A DNA stretch of 64,000 bases, from contig OU015567.1 of the NCBI GenBank assembly GCA_907165135.1, positions 4,407,001 through 4,471,000 of the forward strand. The letters run 5' to 3'. Position 1 is the first letter of the stretch; each line of letters starts with the position of its first letter. Below, piece after piece: positions 1 to 11,390 of the stretch. A model generated the notes under the pieces. It saw nothing but the letters and a program-made list of their open reading frames with translations. It was not told the DNA's origin and made no database searches. A program made the translations under genes and the position numbers. Origin of the DNA: Oikopleura dioica (Eukaryota; Chordata; Appendicularia; Copelata; Oikopleuridae).

Positions 1-117
1 TTTTATCCTATAAAATTATAAAAATTATAAATAATATCACACATGATACAATTTCAATTCTCATGTCTCTCCGTCAATTATGAAAATTCTTCCATAGAAA
101 TGAATGATTTTTATTAT

Positions 118-196
118 CAGAAATTATATAATTTATAATATAATATATAATATATATATATATAATATATATATAATATATTATATAATATAAAAG
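118..196. repeat. AT-rich simple repeat
   Basis: A run of TA/ATA units with short homopurine breaks sits in the intron just before the first visible carboxypeptidase exon. It has no gene content. Confidence 0.8.
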
Positions 197-231
197 AAAA
201 ATTTGAAATTTCCAAAAATGATAATTTCCAG

Positions 232-2966
232 GCTCACGCTGATCATGTGAATTCCCTAGAGCACGTGGGAGCATATCTGACCTTTCATGCTTATGGCACG
301 CTGCTACTTTATCCGTATTCTGCCAAGCGCTCCTGGGAAGGTAAATTCTTCTTCGAGGAAGTGCGCTTATCGTGGATTTTCAGCGGACAATAGGGAGGAA
401 CTCGATAATCTCGCAAAAGAATATTCTGACAAGACAAAAGCCGTCAACAACGAGTTTTACAGGTACGAGACGATTTAAAAAGTTCAAAAATATTATCCAC
501 ATTTGCAAATCTTCTAGAGCTTGAAAACCATAAAACCAACAGTTCGACATCCTTTTCGATTTTTCGTTGCACCAAAAACATTAAGTTATTCAAGACGAAG
601 TCTATTCAAGACCTAGTCGATAGATCAAACGAAAATAAACAATTAAATATTTGCCGGCCCGAAGTTGGGGTTCATTTTCTAAGAAATCCAGTTCATTCGA
701 TCGTTGTCTATTTTCTCCGAAAGCACGTCTAAACCTAAGTGACTCAAAAAAGAGTCGTTGTCAAGAGACTTCTATTTTTGATGTACTTCTGGCATATCTT
801 TTGGCATGTCGTCTGACTTTTACTACTGAAGAAATTTAGTAACAGAGTGATTCTTTGGGAACTCGGCTGGCTATTTTGAAATCAGTTTTCTCAAAAAATG
901 ATGCTCATTATGGAATCAAAAGTTCCCAAGAGCCGGCCTTTTGATTCCCTCGTGATTATCAAAACGAGCTCTTTATTCAAAAAGAGTCGTCAATAATAAA
1001 ATTAGTTTCGAAATTGAAATTGAAATTGAGTAAAATCGCAGATGGTGAATAAACTCATAAAGTGCCACCATGTGAACTTTCTCAACTGTAAAAAGCCGGT
1101 CCTTGAGAATTCGATCGAATATTATGAAAACAAGGAAGTGTTCCATTTTAACTATTGATGAGATTATTTCAAATAATTTCTCAATTTAACTAAGATCAGC
1201 GTCATTTTTCAACTGATTCTTTCCATGTGATTATTTAAGCCACTTTGAGTTGAGAAAATTAGTTATCACGAGTGGTCGTCATTTGCCCAAGTCGTCATCT
1301 GCCCAAGTCGTCATCTGCCCAGGTCGTCATCTGCCCAACTTGGGCAAATGACGATCTTGGGTGAAAGACGATCTGTAATTGAATTTGAAAAAAGCTTTTC
1401 TATGTTTCACAGGAACGGACTCATCACTGTCAAAGTCCGGAAGTCCGGTCGATATATTTTAATAGCAAAGACTTACTCGATTAGGCCTCGATCAGAAAAA
1501 GACTGAGAGAAAGTCCTTCATAAAAAATCTCCTGCATACTGTACCATACAGTATGGTCCAAACTTGGAGCTAGCTTCCGGAGGAGATTCATAACTTTTCT
1601 CTACTTTTTCAAGAGTTATTACTCAAGTTCAAATGTGAGCCGAGACTATGCAGCTGAGTTACTCGGCACGAGTACCCTTGGTTCCACTTCAACATTTAAA
1701 TTCAATCAATTCAAATAAAATTTCATCCAAAGTTCGAACTAAACACAAAACCGACTTTAGCACCATTTTCCGGCGCTAAGAGTCAGCAAAGGGGGATACG
1801 CGTTGGCAAAACTCATTACACCTTGCTTTTCGATACGGTGCTAAAGTCCCAGATTATAGCAGATAAGATTGTTTTCTCAACAAAAACTGTCGAATTTTTA
1901 CTGATAAAACGCCAACTTCCTGTGAGTACTTTTTTTGCAAGTTTTCAGTTAGTTTCATCTTGCTTCATTTTTCTTAAATTTTGAATTCAATTACATCGTC
2001 ATTCACCCAGGTCGTCATTTGCCCAAGTTGGGCAGATGACGATCTTGGGCAGATGACGACTTGGGCAGATGACGACTTGGGCAAATGACGACCACTCAGT
2101 TATCACATGGAACGTAAGTAAAATCCAGATGAAACTAGTTCGTTAAGTGTTTCCATTTGAGTCCACCTTATATAAAAATTACATAAAGAAATAATCCACC
2201 ATCTAGTTTCGGAGAAGGGGCCGAAATCTTTGGAGAAGTAGCTGGTGGATCTGATGATTGGGCGCACAAATCCGGAATTCCGATCTCTTATACCATCGAA
2301 CTCAGGTATGATTCTCCTCCAACGTCAATTGAGACGACTTCTTCATCATTCAGAGATCGAGGAACTTATAAGTTTGCCTTGCCCGAGTCGATGATTGAGC
2401 GAACTGTGAGGGAGAATATAGAAGGCGTTTCCGCAATTTATGAACACGTGCTCGCCAAGGCTGCGGGACAGAAGACCACGAGCACGGTCAAAACAACATT
2501 AACGACGATGGAAACAACAACATCAGCATCGGAGGAAGTTGAGACTGATATTGATCACTGCCCCTGTTTAGGTCCGGGTTGAGAGATATGCTCAAGATTC
2601 TCGTTGACCATCGTAAACCCGTACTCAGACTCGATTTTGTCGGAAGTAGAGCAGTTCAGAAAAGACGTAGCAATTACTTGCCTCAACAAAGAAAGTAAGT
2701 AAAGCCAAGAGTTCAGAAAATCGATCTCTTTCCCTCTGAAATCATTTATTCAACTCTATGCTCGTTTTTTCCTGGCAGAAAGAATCATCGGAAATAACTG
2801 AATATTTTCAGCGGCCACAGACGCTAAGGGTAGAAAACCGACTTATATCCAATCCCAATGCGGAAACAAAAAACCAATAGCGAAAAAAGTCGTCTGCATC
2901 AAGAAAAACGGCGCTTGGATCGCGAAAAAGAATCCATTTAAAAAGATCATCAAGAAAAAATGCTGA
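232..2966 (+). CDS. Secreted M14A metallocarboxypeptidase (B-type), 5' end outside window
   Basis: Exons 232-340, 384-462, 2207-2305, 2354-2571, 2629-2694 and 2812-2966 join in one frame; stop TGA 2964-2966, AATAAA at 2991. The piece FHAYGTLLLYPY carries the third zinc-ligand histidine of M14 peptidases, and YTIELRDRGTYKFALP carries the catalytic glutamate (Glu270 in bovine numbering). GGSDDW has Asp where carboxypeptidase B has its S1' Asp255, so cleavage after Lys/Arg is inferred. The first zinc ligands and the pro-region lie upstream of the window. After the peptidase domain come a Thr/Ser-rich linker and a Lys-rich tail with four spaced Cys (exons 5-6), not part of a standard M14A enzyme. 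The 1744-bp third intron contains a transposon; the other introns are 43-117 bp. Confidence 0.85.
1270..2097. mobile_element. Mutator-like non-autonomous DNA transposon
   Basis: The ends read GAGTGGTCGTC and GACGACCACTC, exact inverted copies. The element is bracketed by a perfect 9-bp duplication AGTTATCAC at 1261-1269 and 2098-2106. The terminal inverted repeats are about 95 bp and are themselves built from short tandem units of the type CGTCATCTGCCCAAGT, partly self-complementary. A 9-bp target duplication is typical of Mutator-like elements. No transposase frame is visible in the 828 bp. It lies inside a carboxypeptidase intron and should be spliced out. Confidence 0.85.
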
Positions 2967-3627
2967 TTTTTTGGACAAATCTGAGCCATTTAATAAATCT
3001 TCTTTCAAGTCATTATATTGTTATTATTCTTATTAGCAAGGAAAATATCCTCTTACCGGTCTTTCGATGCGACGATTCTGAAACCATCTTAGACGATCGT
3101 TCAGGCTAGCATTTGCTCTCATAAATCGGCGTGTTCAGATGTGCCACCTTTGCACCTATTACGCATGCGGCATGCAGAAGGCTTTGAAATCAACCATACT
3201 GACAATAAATTATTATCAGTCTGGTCTCCAGACTCTCGACCGATAATAGCAGCTCGGCTTTTCTAGCCTTCCAATCACAAGCTTTTTTCCCGGATTTGAG
3301 CCAGCTGTCACCGGATATTATGCTCAAAATCAACGTATGATATATTTCGACTTTTGACGATCTCCTCACATGAGTTTCTCTCGTCAGCAAAAGAAAACAA
3401 GACGAAACCATCGTCATCACCCGAGAATGACCGAAGAAAAAACTTCAAGGAAATAAATCTATTAAATAAGCTATAATCAATTGTGACATCAGCACACTCT
3501 CAAATCTCCCACACGGAAACCACCAAAACTATTAGCGTCAGAAAAAAAAATCAGCCGTCAGACCTCGCCTATTCGTAGTACGTCGCTCTTCGCCCAGTTC
3601 ACGACGCGCCACCTAGCCACCTATCCA

Positions 3628-3635
3628 TATAAAAG
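3628..3635 (+). promoter_or_regulatory. TATA box of secreted peptide gene 1
   Basis: TATAAAAG lies 73 bp upstream of the ATG at 3701. The paralogue at 5221 has TATAAAG at almost the same distance. Confidence 0.6.
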
Positions 3636-3700
3636 CATCCGGCTTTCCGTTGGTTAATCATAACTTCAACAAAAAATACCACAATCAAAAAAAGCAAAAA

Positions 3701-4015
3701 ATGAACTTTTCCGCCCTCCTCTTTTGCACCTTTTTGAGCTCGATCGAAGCATACGCCCGGCTCAATGTCAACCGAGGTTTCTACGATCGCAACACCCGCA
3801 TGGTCGACAAAAGCCCACGAATTCGAAGAAGCCCGTACTCCTACTGCATCGACATGATTGAAGCTGAAAACCTCGGATTCGAGCTCTCCGTGAAGGCGCA
3901 AGAATTCATCATGATCTGCTCGCACAAATTCAACCTCGAGCGCAAAAACCTCAACTACCGAATGATGGCATTTATGGAAAGAAATCCCAACAAACCTTAT
4001 GTGTACCTGTCCTAA
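3701..4015 (+). CDS. Small secreted two-cysteine protein 1
   Basis: A single-exon ORF of 104 aa; the ATG at 3701 is the first in frame that gives a signal peptide (MNFSALLFCTFLSSIEAYA). The mature chain has a basic stretch (RIRRSP) that could be a processing site, then a helical region with two cysteines spaced C-x23-C around ENLGFELSVKAQEF. The family is not recognised. It is a clear paralogue of the ORF at 5221 (shared motifs LG-[FY]-x-L, C-x-[HR]-K-[FY]-x-LER) and shares the cysteine spacing with the genes at 8227 and 8728. AATAAA follows at about 4156. Role unknown; secretion is inferred from the leader. A longer antisense ORF over the same bases is judged a shadow. Confidence 0.75.
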   Translation: MNFSALLFCTFLSSIEAYARLNVNRGFYDRNTRMVDKSPRIRRSPYSYCIDMIEAENLGFELSVKAQEFIMICSHKFNLERKNLNYRMMAFMERNPNKPYVYLS

Positions 4016-4161
4016 AAAGAACGAAAACCGAGCAATATTGCTGAAAAATGTTACTGTATAAATGATCATTTCTGTACCACAACTTCATGTTCCTGCCTCT
4101 AGAATTTTTTCCAATTCTTCTTATCCGTTCAAAAATATGTACATTTTGATTTTGCAATAAA

Positions 4162-5146
4162 ATTGATAAATATAAAACTTTGTTTTCTTCTTTTTTTTCG
4201 GGTTGTTTTTAAAAAGTACTGTAACTAGGTCATTGCACGGAAAAAACTTTTCTTGTGCGTCATCAAATATCGCAAATGCAATTGTCCTTGATCCTTACGT
4301 CCATTTTAAGAGGCGGGGATTTATTTGACAATATTGAATTGGAAGCCAAACAAACATTGACGCACTTGCGTGGTCCAAAATGACCATGATTCGATATTCA
4401 ATAATAGTCGTTGTTGTTAGCCATGATTATCACGTGGACAAATCGAACAAAAGAGAATCAATGATCCAGGATCATATTCTCAATCAAGTTCAAACTGAAT
4501 CTTTTCATTTACATTTATTATTTCAAGAAACAATTTTCATTGGAAAGCACGAATTCGCCCCTTCTCTGGGTTTTTCTAGAGTACCCTCTCGACTATCGAC
4601 TATTGAAAGAGTTGTGAAAAATAGGACTTACTCACTTCTTCAAAGCGTTATATGAAAAGGTCGTTTCGGAACCTTCCAGTCAAAGTCTTTCCGTAAATTC
4701 CGCAAGGTATTAACAAGGAAGACTTCAAGATGACTATACGGTATAGTCTATACCTAAAACACTGTAATAATGATATTATCAAAACCATGACGAAAAGGGC
4801 TTTCAGTGGAAGAATCAGACGAAGATGATCCTTTAAAGATGATATCTTTTGATTTTATCAAAGAAATTCTTCTCGTTATTTTGATTAAATCTTTTAAATT
4901 TAAATTTCAGAAAATACATTTCAAGAAAGGCTGATATGAAAGTTTTTCTTTTTTTTTATAAGCGTAATTATACTGAAATTATGCATTGATAAAATCAAAT
5001 TCTTAGCTTTCTACTTTCTAAAACCCTTCATGGGAATTGGAATATACATATATTTTTGAAGAAATTCAATTGTAAACCGAGCTAACTGATCAATCACGGG
5101 TACGATCGTGTTGTAACTCTAGCTCTCTAGCGCGTGTCACGATTCA
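4162..5146. other. Intergenic, nothing recognised
   Basis: This stretch between the two paralogous secreted-protein genes has only short ORFs without exon-like structure. It is AT-rich with scattered poly-T runs. Confidence 0.6.
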
Positions 5147-5153
5147 TATAAAG
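5147..5153 (+). promoter_or_regulatory. TATA box of secreted peptide gene 2
   Basis: TATAAAG lies 74 bp upstream of the ATG at 5221, matching the spacing in the paralogue at 3701. Confidence 0.6.
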
Positions 5154-5220
5154 CTCGCCATCTCCAATTTTCATCAGTCGATCCCAATTTTTGATAAACA
5201 AATATTCTTGATCTTCAAAG

Positions 5221-5499
5221 ATGAAGCTTTTTGCTTTGATCTCCTGCGTCTTTGCCTATTCCAGGGTGAACATCAACACTCTCGAATCCCAACAGAAGCG
5301 AGTGTTGGAAACGAGAGCTCCACATCCTTACGAGATCTGCCGAAGATTAGTCCAGTACGAAGCGCTCGGATACCAGCTGCCAAAGGAAGTAAACGTGTTC
5401 CTCAACAAATGCGCACGAAAATATGGACTTGAGCGAGATGAGATGGCAATTAGAGTGTCACAGTATCTTTCTCAACGGCCGCATGATGAGTACTACTAG
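5221..5499 (+). CDS. Small secreted two-cysteine protein 2
   Basis: A single-exon ORF of 92 aa. It has a short leader (MKLFALISCVFAYS) followed by a mature region with exactly two cysteines in C-x23-C spacing. The core RLVQYEALGYQLPKEV aligns with the core of the gene at 3701, and the segment after the second Cys (ARKYGLERDEM against SHKFNLERKNL) is the best-conserved part. This supports a tandem duplication with strong divergence. A poly-A signal AATAAA follows at about 5600. No known family is recognised, and a single intramolecular disulfide linking two helices is inferred. Confidence 0.75.
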   Translation: MKLFALISCVFAYSRVNINTLESQQKRVLETRAPHPYEICRRLVQYEALGYQLPKEVNVFLNKCARKYGLERDEMAIRVSQYLSQRPHDEYY

Positions 5500-5654
5500 A
5501 CGGATTGAAACCATTCTTCTACCTTCAATGACGATGATCCTTACACTTACGATGTTCTGTACAGATCTGATTGATCGCTTTTCTTATCAAAAAATTCTGA
5601 ATAAAAATATGAGACCATTTGAATATTTTAAAAATCAATTCTTGTCTTTTTATA

Positions 5655-5860
5655 TATAATATATAATCATATTATATCATATCATAAACGGCATATACGT
5701 GCATATAACTTATATGATATAAGGTAAATCATTGATATGCCCTTCTTTATTTATATTACAAATATTTCGTCCAAAATTGTCTGGACGTATTTTTTCTCCT
5801 GTAAAATGTGAACCAAATATATCATATATAATATTTAATATGATATCATATCATATGAAG
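5655..5860. repeat. AT-rich palindromic stretch
   Basis: Two clusters of overlapping palindromes of the ATATGATATCATAT type lie at about 5660-5725 and 5815-5858, with an ordinary AT-rich spacer between them. No TIR/TSD boundaries could be fixed. The rest of the interval to 6690 shows no gene. Confidence 0.5.
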
Positions 5861-6699
5861 GAAATAACCTCATCATCATTCAACGAAAGATCAGACATTT
5901 CATGAAATTATGTAAAACGGCCGATGGAATTTATTACTCAATTAAACCTCAGCTACTAGAATTTCTCCGCACAGGAGAAGCTCTCATCATGGCTTGAAGA
6001 AATCGTTTCTCTAAAAATTCAAATGAAGGATTTATCGAACCAGATTCATACTGTTATTTTTCGGGCGCTTCTGGGAAATTTTCTGGTTTCTCCAGCCGTT
6101 GTAAGTTCGATTCCAGTAGAGAAGATCGCGTTTCTCGAGGGTCTTCTCAAAGCCTAACGAGCAATTTAATTTTTTATCTTTTTTTTTTAATTCTTACCAT
6201 TTACGAGGGAAAGGAAGAAAATAAGATTGAAAAGGGAAAAATTCATGTTTTCTTTTTTCTATTTGTTCCTCGTTTATTCTTTTATTCTCGACTGGGGTAT
6301 CTTTTACGTCAGGTGGTTTTATAGAAGGTTATCTGCTTGAATAATTGATCAAAGAGTACAGAATCGGCCACAGGCTGCGTCCTCAAGTGCAGCTCATGTC
6401 AGACAAGCCTGATTTTGGGGAATAATGGGTCAGCGATTTGCCAAGTTATTTTGAGAATATAAAAAGATTAAGGGAAAGAGTTACCGTCGATGAACCCCTT
6501 TTTCGGGGCAAAAACCTCCATTGGAATTTAAAAACAGCCGCTATGGAAACCAAGGCCCGGGCTCAATGACCCTTCAGCCCGATTCATTCATGATTATGAT
6601 TTTTACGTCCGAAATCGCAAGTGCTCTTCATTGACAAAAGATGAATGGAAAATTCTTCCGCCCTTTTTGCCACCGCCCTACTGTGCAAATCTCGGCCAT

Positions 6700-6706
6700 T
6701 ATAAAA
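6700..6706 (+). promoter_or_regulatory. TATA box of Ly6-like gene
   Basis: TATAAAA lies 61 bp upstream of the ATG at 6761. Confidence 0.55.
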
Positions 6707-6760
6707 CCACACCCTTCTGGGGCATTTTGTATCACTAAATTCCAGAATTAATTTTATAAT

Positions 6761-7861
6761 ATGAAAATTTTTGCTCCACTTTTGGCTGCATCAGCAAATG
6801 CTGCCACGTGTGTGGTTTGTGAAGAGACGACAATTCAGGAAATGATTCTATATATTGACTGTAGAAGCTAACTTATCATCATAAAATCATTGAATAGACG
6901 ATCTCGAAAGATTTCAGTACAGTGAAGAACCCAACTGGTCACTTAGATGCACTCAATGGATGTTACGGCGGTGGTAGTGGAGTAGAAACTGGAACATGCG
7001 ATGGAACTTGCTTTGCTCTTTTCTTCACTTACAAAGGTACCAATAGTATTGGTTCATCGAATAACATAATAAGGACTCGACGGAAATGGGGACACTTTTT
7101 ACGCCAATCATGCTGAGCGAGGATGCAAGAAAACAATTCAAATTCACGGAAAAGACGTTGAATTCCCTAGCGCAACTAATTGCGCCGACACTTCGAACGG
7201 ATGTGCAATCACTTTGACAAAAGACAACTATGGTCTTGGGAATCAAGGAGACATCAAGGGCGTTTACTTTCAGTCGACAAATGCGATAGCGATTGGCACC
7301 AAACCAGGAAACGGATCTCCAGGTTTCTCGGGCAGTGATTCCGTTCAAAACGCGCCCATGCAATGCCTCCAATGCTCGTCTGGCCTCTCTCTTCCATCCG
7401 TAAAAATAACACCGTGTTATATATTTTCTCATAATTTTTCCATAAGGACGCCAGATGTTTCGACGGCGCCAATGCCGTGAAGGGTCATTGCTCCGATTTC
7501 CGATCAACAAGCTGTTTTTCGCGAACATCCTGGTATACTGCTCCGAAGGAATCGACAGATGCGGAGTATAAGATGGCTGAGCGAGGCTGCTCTACCGTTC
7601 CAGCTGATGAGGCGAAGAATCGGAAGATTTCCTACTTCATCGGGTTAGTCTTCTTCCGCAAAAAACAATTTCAATCCCCTCTTTAGAGAAGTTCCCCGAG
7701 AGCCAGAAGTCGACTACGAACTCGAGCGACGAGAAATCACCGAGGAATACTGCGACACAGTCAACTGTAACGATTTCAAGCCAACAGAAAAGTCCACCTC
7801 GGGCGCTGCCGCTTTCTCGACCCTGACGTCCTTGTTGATTGCACTGGCTTTCAACAACTAA
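6761..7861 (+). CDS. Two-domain Ly6/uPAR-like GPI-anchored surface protein
   Basis: Exons 6761-6860, 6911-7036, 7074-7399, 7447-7643 and 7687-7861 close in frame. A signal peptide (MKIFAPLLAASANA) is followed by two cysteine-rich repeats with parallel motifs: CVVC...CYGG...CDGTC...AERGC...C, then CLQC...CFDG...C...C...AERGC...CDTVNCND. The last motif resembles the CxxxxCN end of Ly6/uPAR three-finger domains. The C-terminus is Thr/Ser-rich then hydrophobic (SGAAAFSTLTSLLIALAFNN), a GPI-anchor signal. The first junction is ambiguous: the GT-AG choice used here competes with a GA-AG intron 6839-6897, which gives slightly different residues. A ligand or adhesion role at the cell surface is inferred only from fold class. 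Confidence 0.8.
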
Positions 7862-8226
7862 CAAACCCGACAACAATACTTTTTACAAAAATACCACTGC
7901 ACAAAATTCTGATTCTTCCTTGATTCCCACCTTGACAAGTCCATGAGCTGGAGACGAACGCTGATGACGGGACAGAAAGACCTGTTTTTTATGTCTTTTT
8001 CCTGATGGCTTTACCTGCTCTGACGATATTGAATAAATAAATGGAATTTTGACAAGCTCAGTTCCTCTCAGACTATAACAACTCAATAAGTAATACAGAA
8101 TCGAAGAGTTTGGCAGCTGAAAGTCAAATACCAAGAATGCTAATGCACTTCCCACTATTCAAAATATTTATGAGCCTCCGATATATACAGGTATTCTCGA
8201 TGAACTAACCGAAGAAACCACTGAAC

Positions 8227-8506
8227 ATGAATTTTTCTAAAATATCCTTCCTCTTCTTTGCTTTTGCTAAGGGCTTTTCAGTCTACTTTCTCAACAATAT
8301 TTTCAAAGAATGCGAACAAGGTAAAGAAGAACACCTTTTTCTTCATACTTAAATTTCATTCAATAGTAGCATTTGCGAATCGAGTGGCTGCAGACGAGGA
8401 AATCGACTTCCAAAAAATCTTCAACGAGTGTAATTCAATGATGAATAATTTCGTTCTTCCGGAAAATTTGAAAGAAAAAGACCCTCAATTTTCCCGCAGA
8501 AAATGA
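8227..8506 (+). CDS. Small secreted two-cysteine protein 3
   Basis: Exons 8227-8320 and 8367-8506 join at phase 1 through a 46-bp GT-AG intron. The 77-aa product has a signal peptide (MNFSKISFLFFAFAKGFS), then two cysteines in C-x23-C spacing with the acidic core ADEEIDFQKIFNEC. It is a close paralogue of the next gene (shared EEIDFQ-x-IFNECN) and shares length class, leader and cysteine spacing with the genes at 3701 and 5221. A TATATA at 8182-8187 lies about 45 bp before the ATG. Family not recognised. Confidence 0.75.
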
Positions 8507-8727
8507 TAGAAACTCGCCAAAATGGCGAAATTAATAAAACTGAAAAAATAAATATTTTGGAAACCGCTTTGTTGAGAGTGTTGTTTCGCTTTTGATATTC
8601 TCATTCGTAGTTTAGAACTTGTTTCTTTATCAAAACAGCCATTTTTTATCTTCTTAGAATCTCCTTATTGAATTTTTAAGCACCCACGGGTATAAATCGA
8701 GCAATAATCAACAAGAAGTAAAAAGAA

Positions 8728-9007
8728 ATGAATTTTTTTGGCCTTATCTTACTCTTTTTCGACGATGCTTCTTATGGCTTTCAAGTTTACCGGCTAAACA
8801 AAATATATAACGAGTGTGCATATGGTAATTAATTGACATTTTCGGATAATGCCATTATTTTCAGAGGTCTTTTTGGATCATGTCTTGGCAAATGAAGAAA
8901 TTGACTTCCAAGCAATCTTCAACGAATGTAATACAATGCTCAAAAACTACTTCGTTCCAAAAGACTTGCAAAGTATGCAACCGACGGATTCGCCAACTGA
9001 CCCCTGA
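8728..9007 (+). CDS. Small secreted two-cysteine protein 4
   Basis: Exons 8728-8824 and 8865-9007 join at phase 1 through a 40-bp GT-AG intron at the same position as in the gene at 8227. The leader is MNFFGLILLFF. The mature region again has C-x23-C, with ANEEIDFQAIFNECN almost identical to the neighbour. TATAAAT at 8691-8697 is 37 bp before the ATG. The intron shared by this pair is absent from the 3701/5221 pair. Function unknown. Confidence 0.75.
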
Positions 9008-9332
9008 CAAATGAATACATGAAATATCTACCGATGAGATGGTAGTGAAAAATTGTTTTTCTTTAAAAATACATTTCCATATTTTTCAATCCAAATTTGT
9101 CTTGCTGAAAAAAGGGTTTCAAAAGCCAATTTATTATTCAAGTGGCATAAAAAGACGCCGAGAAGACTCCGGTCAGGAAGAAGACAGAGTGTTAAGTGTC
9201 TAAATTCTCCGCTATGTTCATCAGCGTAAAAACAAAAGGAGAGAGGTACGAGTTCATGCATAATCAATTTGGGCGGCGTCATTAAACCGCCCGCATAAAT
9301 CTGTAACTTCGTGAGGATACTGCCCCAGGGGA

Positions 9333-10156
9333 GTGGAGTTGGCGTCCCCTGGCGACAATGCGCCGCAACATCTTTTCCATTTCTTTACATTTGATAGACT
9401 AAGAGCTCTTCTTTTCTCTGATTTATCGAAGGAAGCTTATATAGAGATAACAGAAGCTGAAGATTATTTAAAAAAGAAGAGTCAATGGGTAACAATGGCT
9501 CCACAGAAAGTAATGACTCTGGATACGTATCCGCGAATTCGGTAAATTCGATCAACCCCCTCTTTTTTCCATCTTACTCTCCCTAGATAAAATCTGTGTA
9601 TGATTCATTCATTTTCTAGGGAGGAAAATTTCCGTCAATCTACCCAGTTCAAATTCTCAAGCAGTCCGTCTCATTTGCTTCCCAAAAACGATCGAGTTCT
9701 GCGGGAGAAAGTACCTGGAAAAAAATTGTAATATTTGACTTACCTTTGCTTTTTCCGTCAACTGCTTTTTGAAATTATAATAAGGCAGGCGGACGAAAAC
9801 GAAGATCTAAAGTGATTCCTTCGCAATCGATGCCCGAGAATGTGAAAGTTGTCAATAATTACGACCTCCACCGAAATCGACCACCGAAGACGAATTCTTC
9901 TTACAAAATAGAAGTGGAGAATCCGCATTACGAGATGAGTGCGAATTTCGCAAAATCCTGCTCAGTATCTGGCCTTGCAGCCATCCACAAGAACATAAAT
10001 TTGAGTCGTCTGCCAACATCAAAGACGAATTATAATCTCAACAAGCATCCGTCAACTGTCAAGGAATCGATGCTACAGATCATTCTCGGAATGGGCCTGA
10101 AATTCAGTATTATTAACATCGAAAAAGAAAGTGACAATGACCGGAAGTACCAGTGA
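9333..10156 (+). CDS. Unrecognised protein, three exons
   Basis: Exons 9333-9541, 9620-9710 and 9785-10156 join with matching phases (2, then 0), which supports a real gene. The product is about 223 aa, basic, with no leader or membrane segment; GGRKRRSK could be a nuclear signal. No domain was recognised. The start is uncertain: a CAG just upstream (about 9327) could be a splice or trans-splice acceptor, and earlier exons may exist. Confidence 0.5.
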
Positions 10157-11390
10157 AATGCTCCTGTGCCTCGCAAACTTTGTCAACTCAAGGTCAGCCT
10201 TTTAATTCAAAAATATTGACGCTTGAATAACTCGATTAAAAGATCCGAAATATCAATAGAAGCGGATAAAATGGTGCTATGGCTTCGCAACGTCGACCGT
10301 CACTTACTTAATCAGGGTACGAGCTGAACCGTTGCAGAAGCGACAGTAGTGTAATTGAATTAAGGCTGGCAAGACTGTGTGTTTATCGGCCCGACTGCAC
10401 TTGTGCTCATGTTTCTGCGAAAGGGGATGCAAATTTAGTATTCAGCCGAATTGATAAACACATCTTCTCGTTCTGAAACGATCGATTAGTATTCCTCCAA
10501 AGTTAATAAAAATTGACCTGCCGCGGAGGGACCCAAGACTGACAATCGAAGACATAAGAAAACGATTATTAACTTATCTGTACATAACTTACAGGTAAAC
10601 GCCTCTATCTTAATCTTCCTCCATCATTTTTAAGCTACGCTGGCCCAGAAATCTCCTACCCCGTTAAACCATTCATGTGCTTATCGACAGAATCGTCAGA
10701 TAGTTTTTGGAATAGGTGCCTTCATTTGAGCATACGAAGCAGTGACCAGGTACTGACTAAAGATAAAAATCATCTAGCCTTGTTTTACTAGCTCCTGAGG
10801 CTTGCTACGGATCCTAACTTCTTTGCCAGGTGCTTTCGGGAGCTGAAATTGTACCAGGAAAGGGTCTTTTACTTTTCTAAAATAAAAGTCCGTTAACTTT
10901 ATATTGTGGCGATTTGGGAATTCCTCTTTGACCGAGTCAACCAATGCAATTGCAAATATATCTTCAAGGAAAGACCCTTAGCTACAGGGAGAACCAACAC
11001 GGTGACAGGTGCTTGCGAGTGCTGACGAAGCGATCTGACATTTGAGTGAATATTTAATGCTTTGCAGTGATCGATCATGGTGAAAATGGACGCTCTGTGG
11101 CGATCGTATAAAAACAGATTTTTTGCTGCTCGATTTTCAATAAAGGCCTCTCGACAAAATCAGATAATTAATACTTGATTAGTCGACGATAAGTAACAGC
11201 CCTGGCTATCCCAGTTCGATTTTGAGTTATTTTTTTCAATTTTAATTTTGAAGGAACTATAAAAGCAGCACATAGGATCAGTCTTGGTTGTTGAAATCTG
11301 AAGGGAAAATACTATATCGAAATTGCACAAGTGTAGATGGAGAAGAAAATAATAAATAGAATTGAAATATGAATTGAAAGAATGAAATCA
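10157..11390. other. Intergenic, nothing recognised
   Basis: No ORF with exon-like borders, no inverted repeat with clear ends and no RNA gene was seen in this 1.2 kb between the + gene ending at 10156 and the minus gene ending at 11391. Confidence 0.5.

Noticed and set aside
1270..1365. A CRISPR-like array at the repeated CGTCATCTGCCCAAG units
   Set aside because: Units are contiguous without spacers, mirrored at the other end of the element and bounded by a 9-bp duplication; this is a transposon end in a eukaryote.
3599..4069. 156-aa ORF on the minus strand over the secreted peptide gene
   Set aside because: It is antisense to a gene with leader, TATA box, poly-A signal and a paralogue; no independent support.
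4380..4655. 91-aa + ORF between the first two secreted-peptide genes
   Set aside because: No leader, domain, splice border or paralogue; composition is like the surrounding non-coding sequence.
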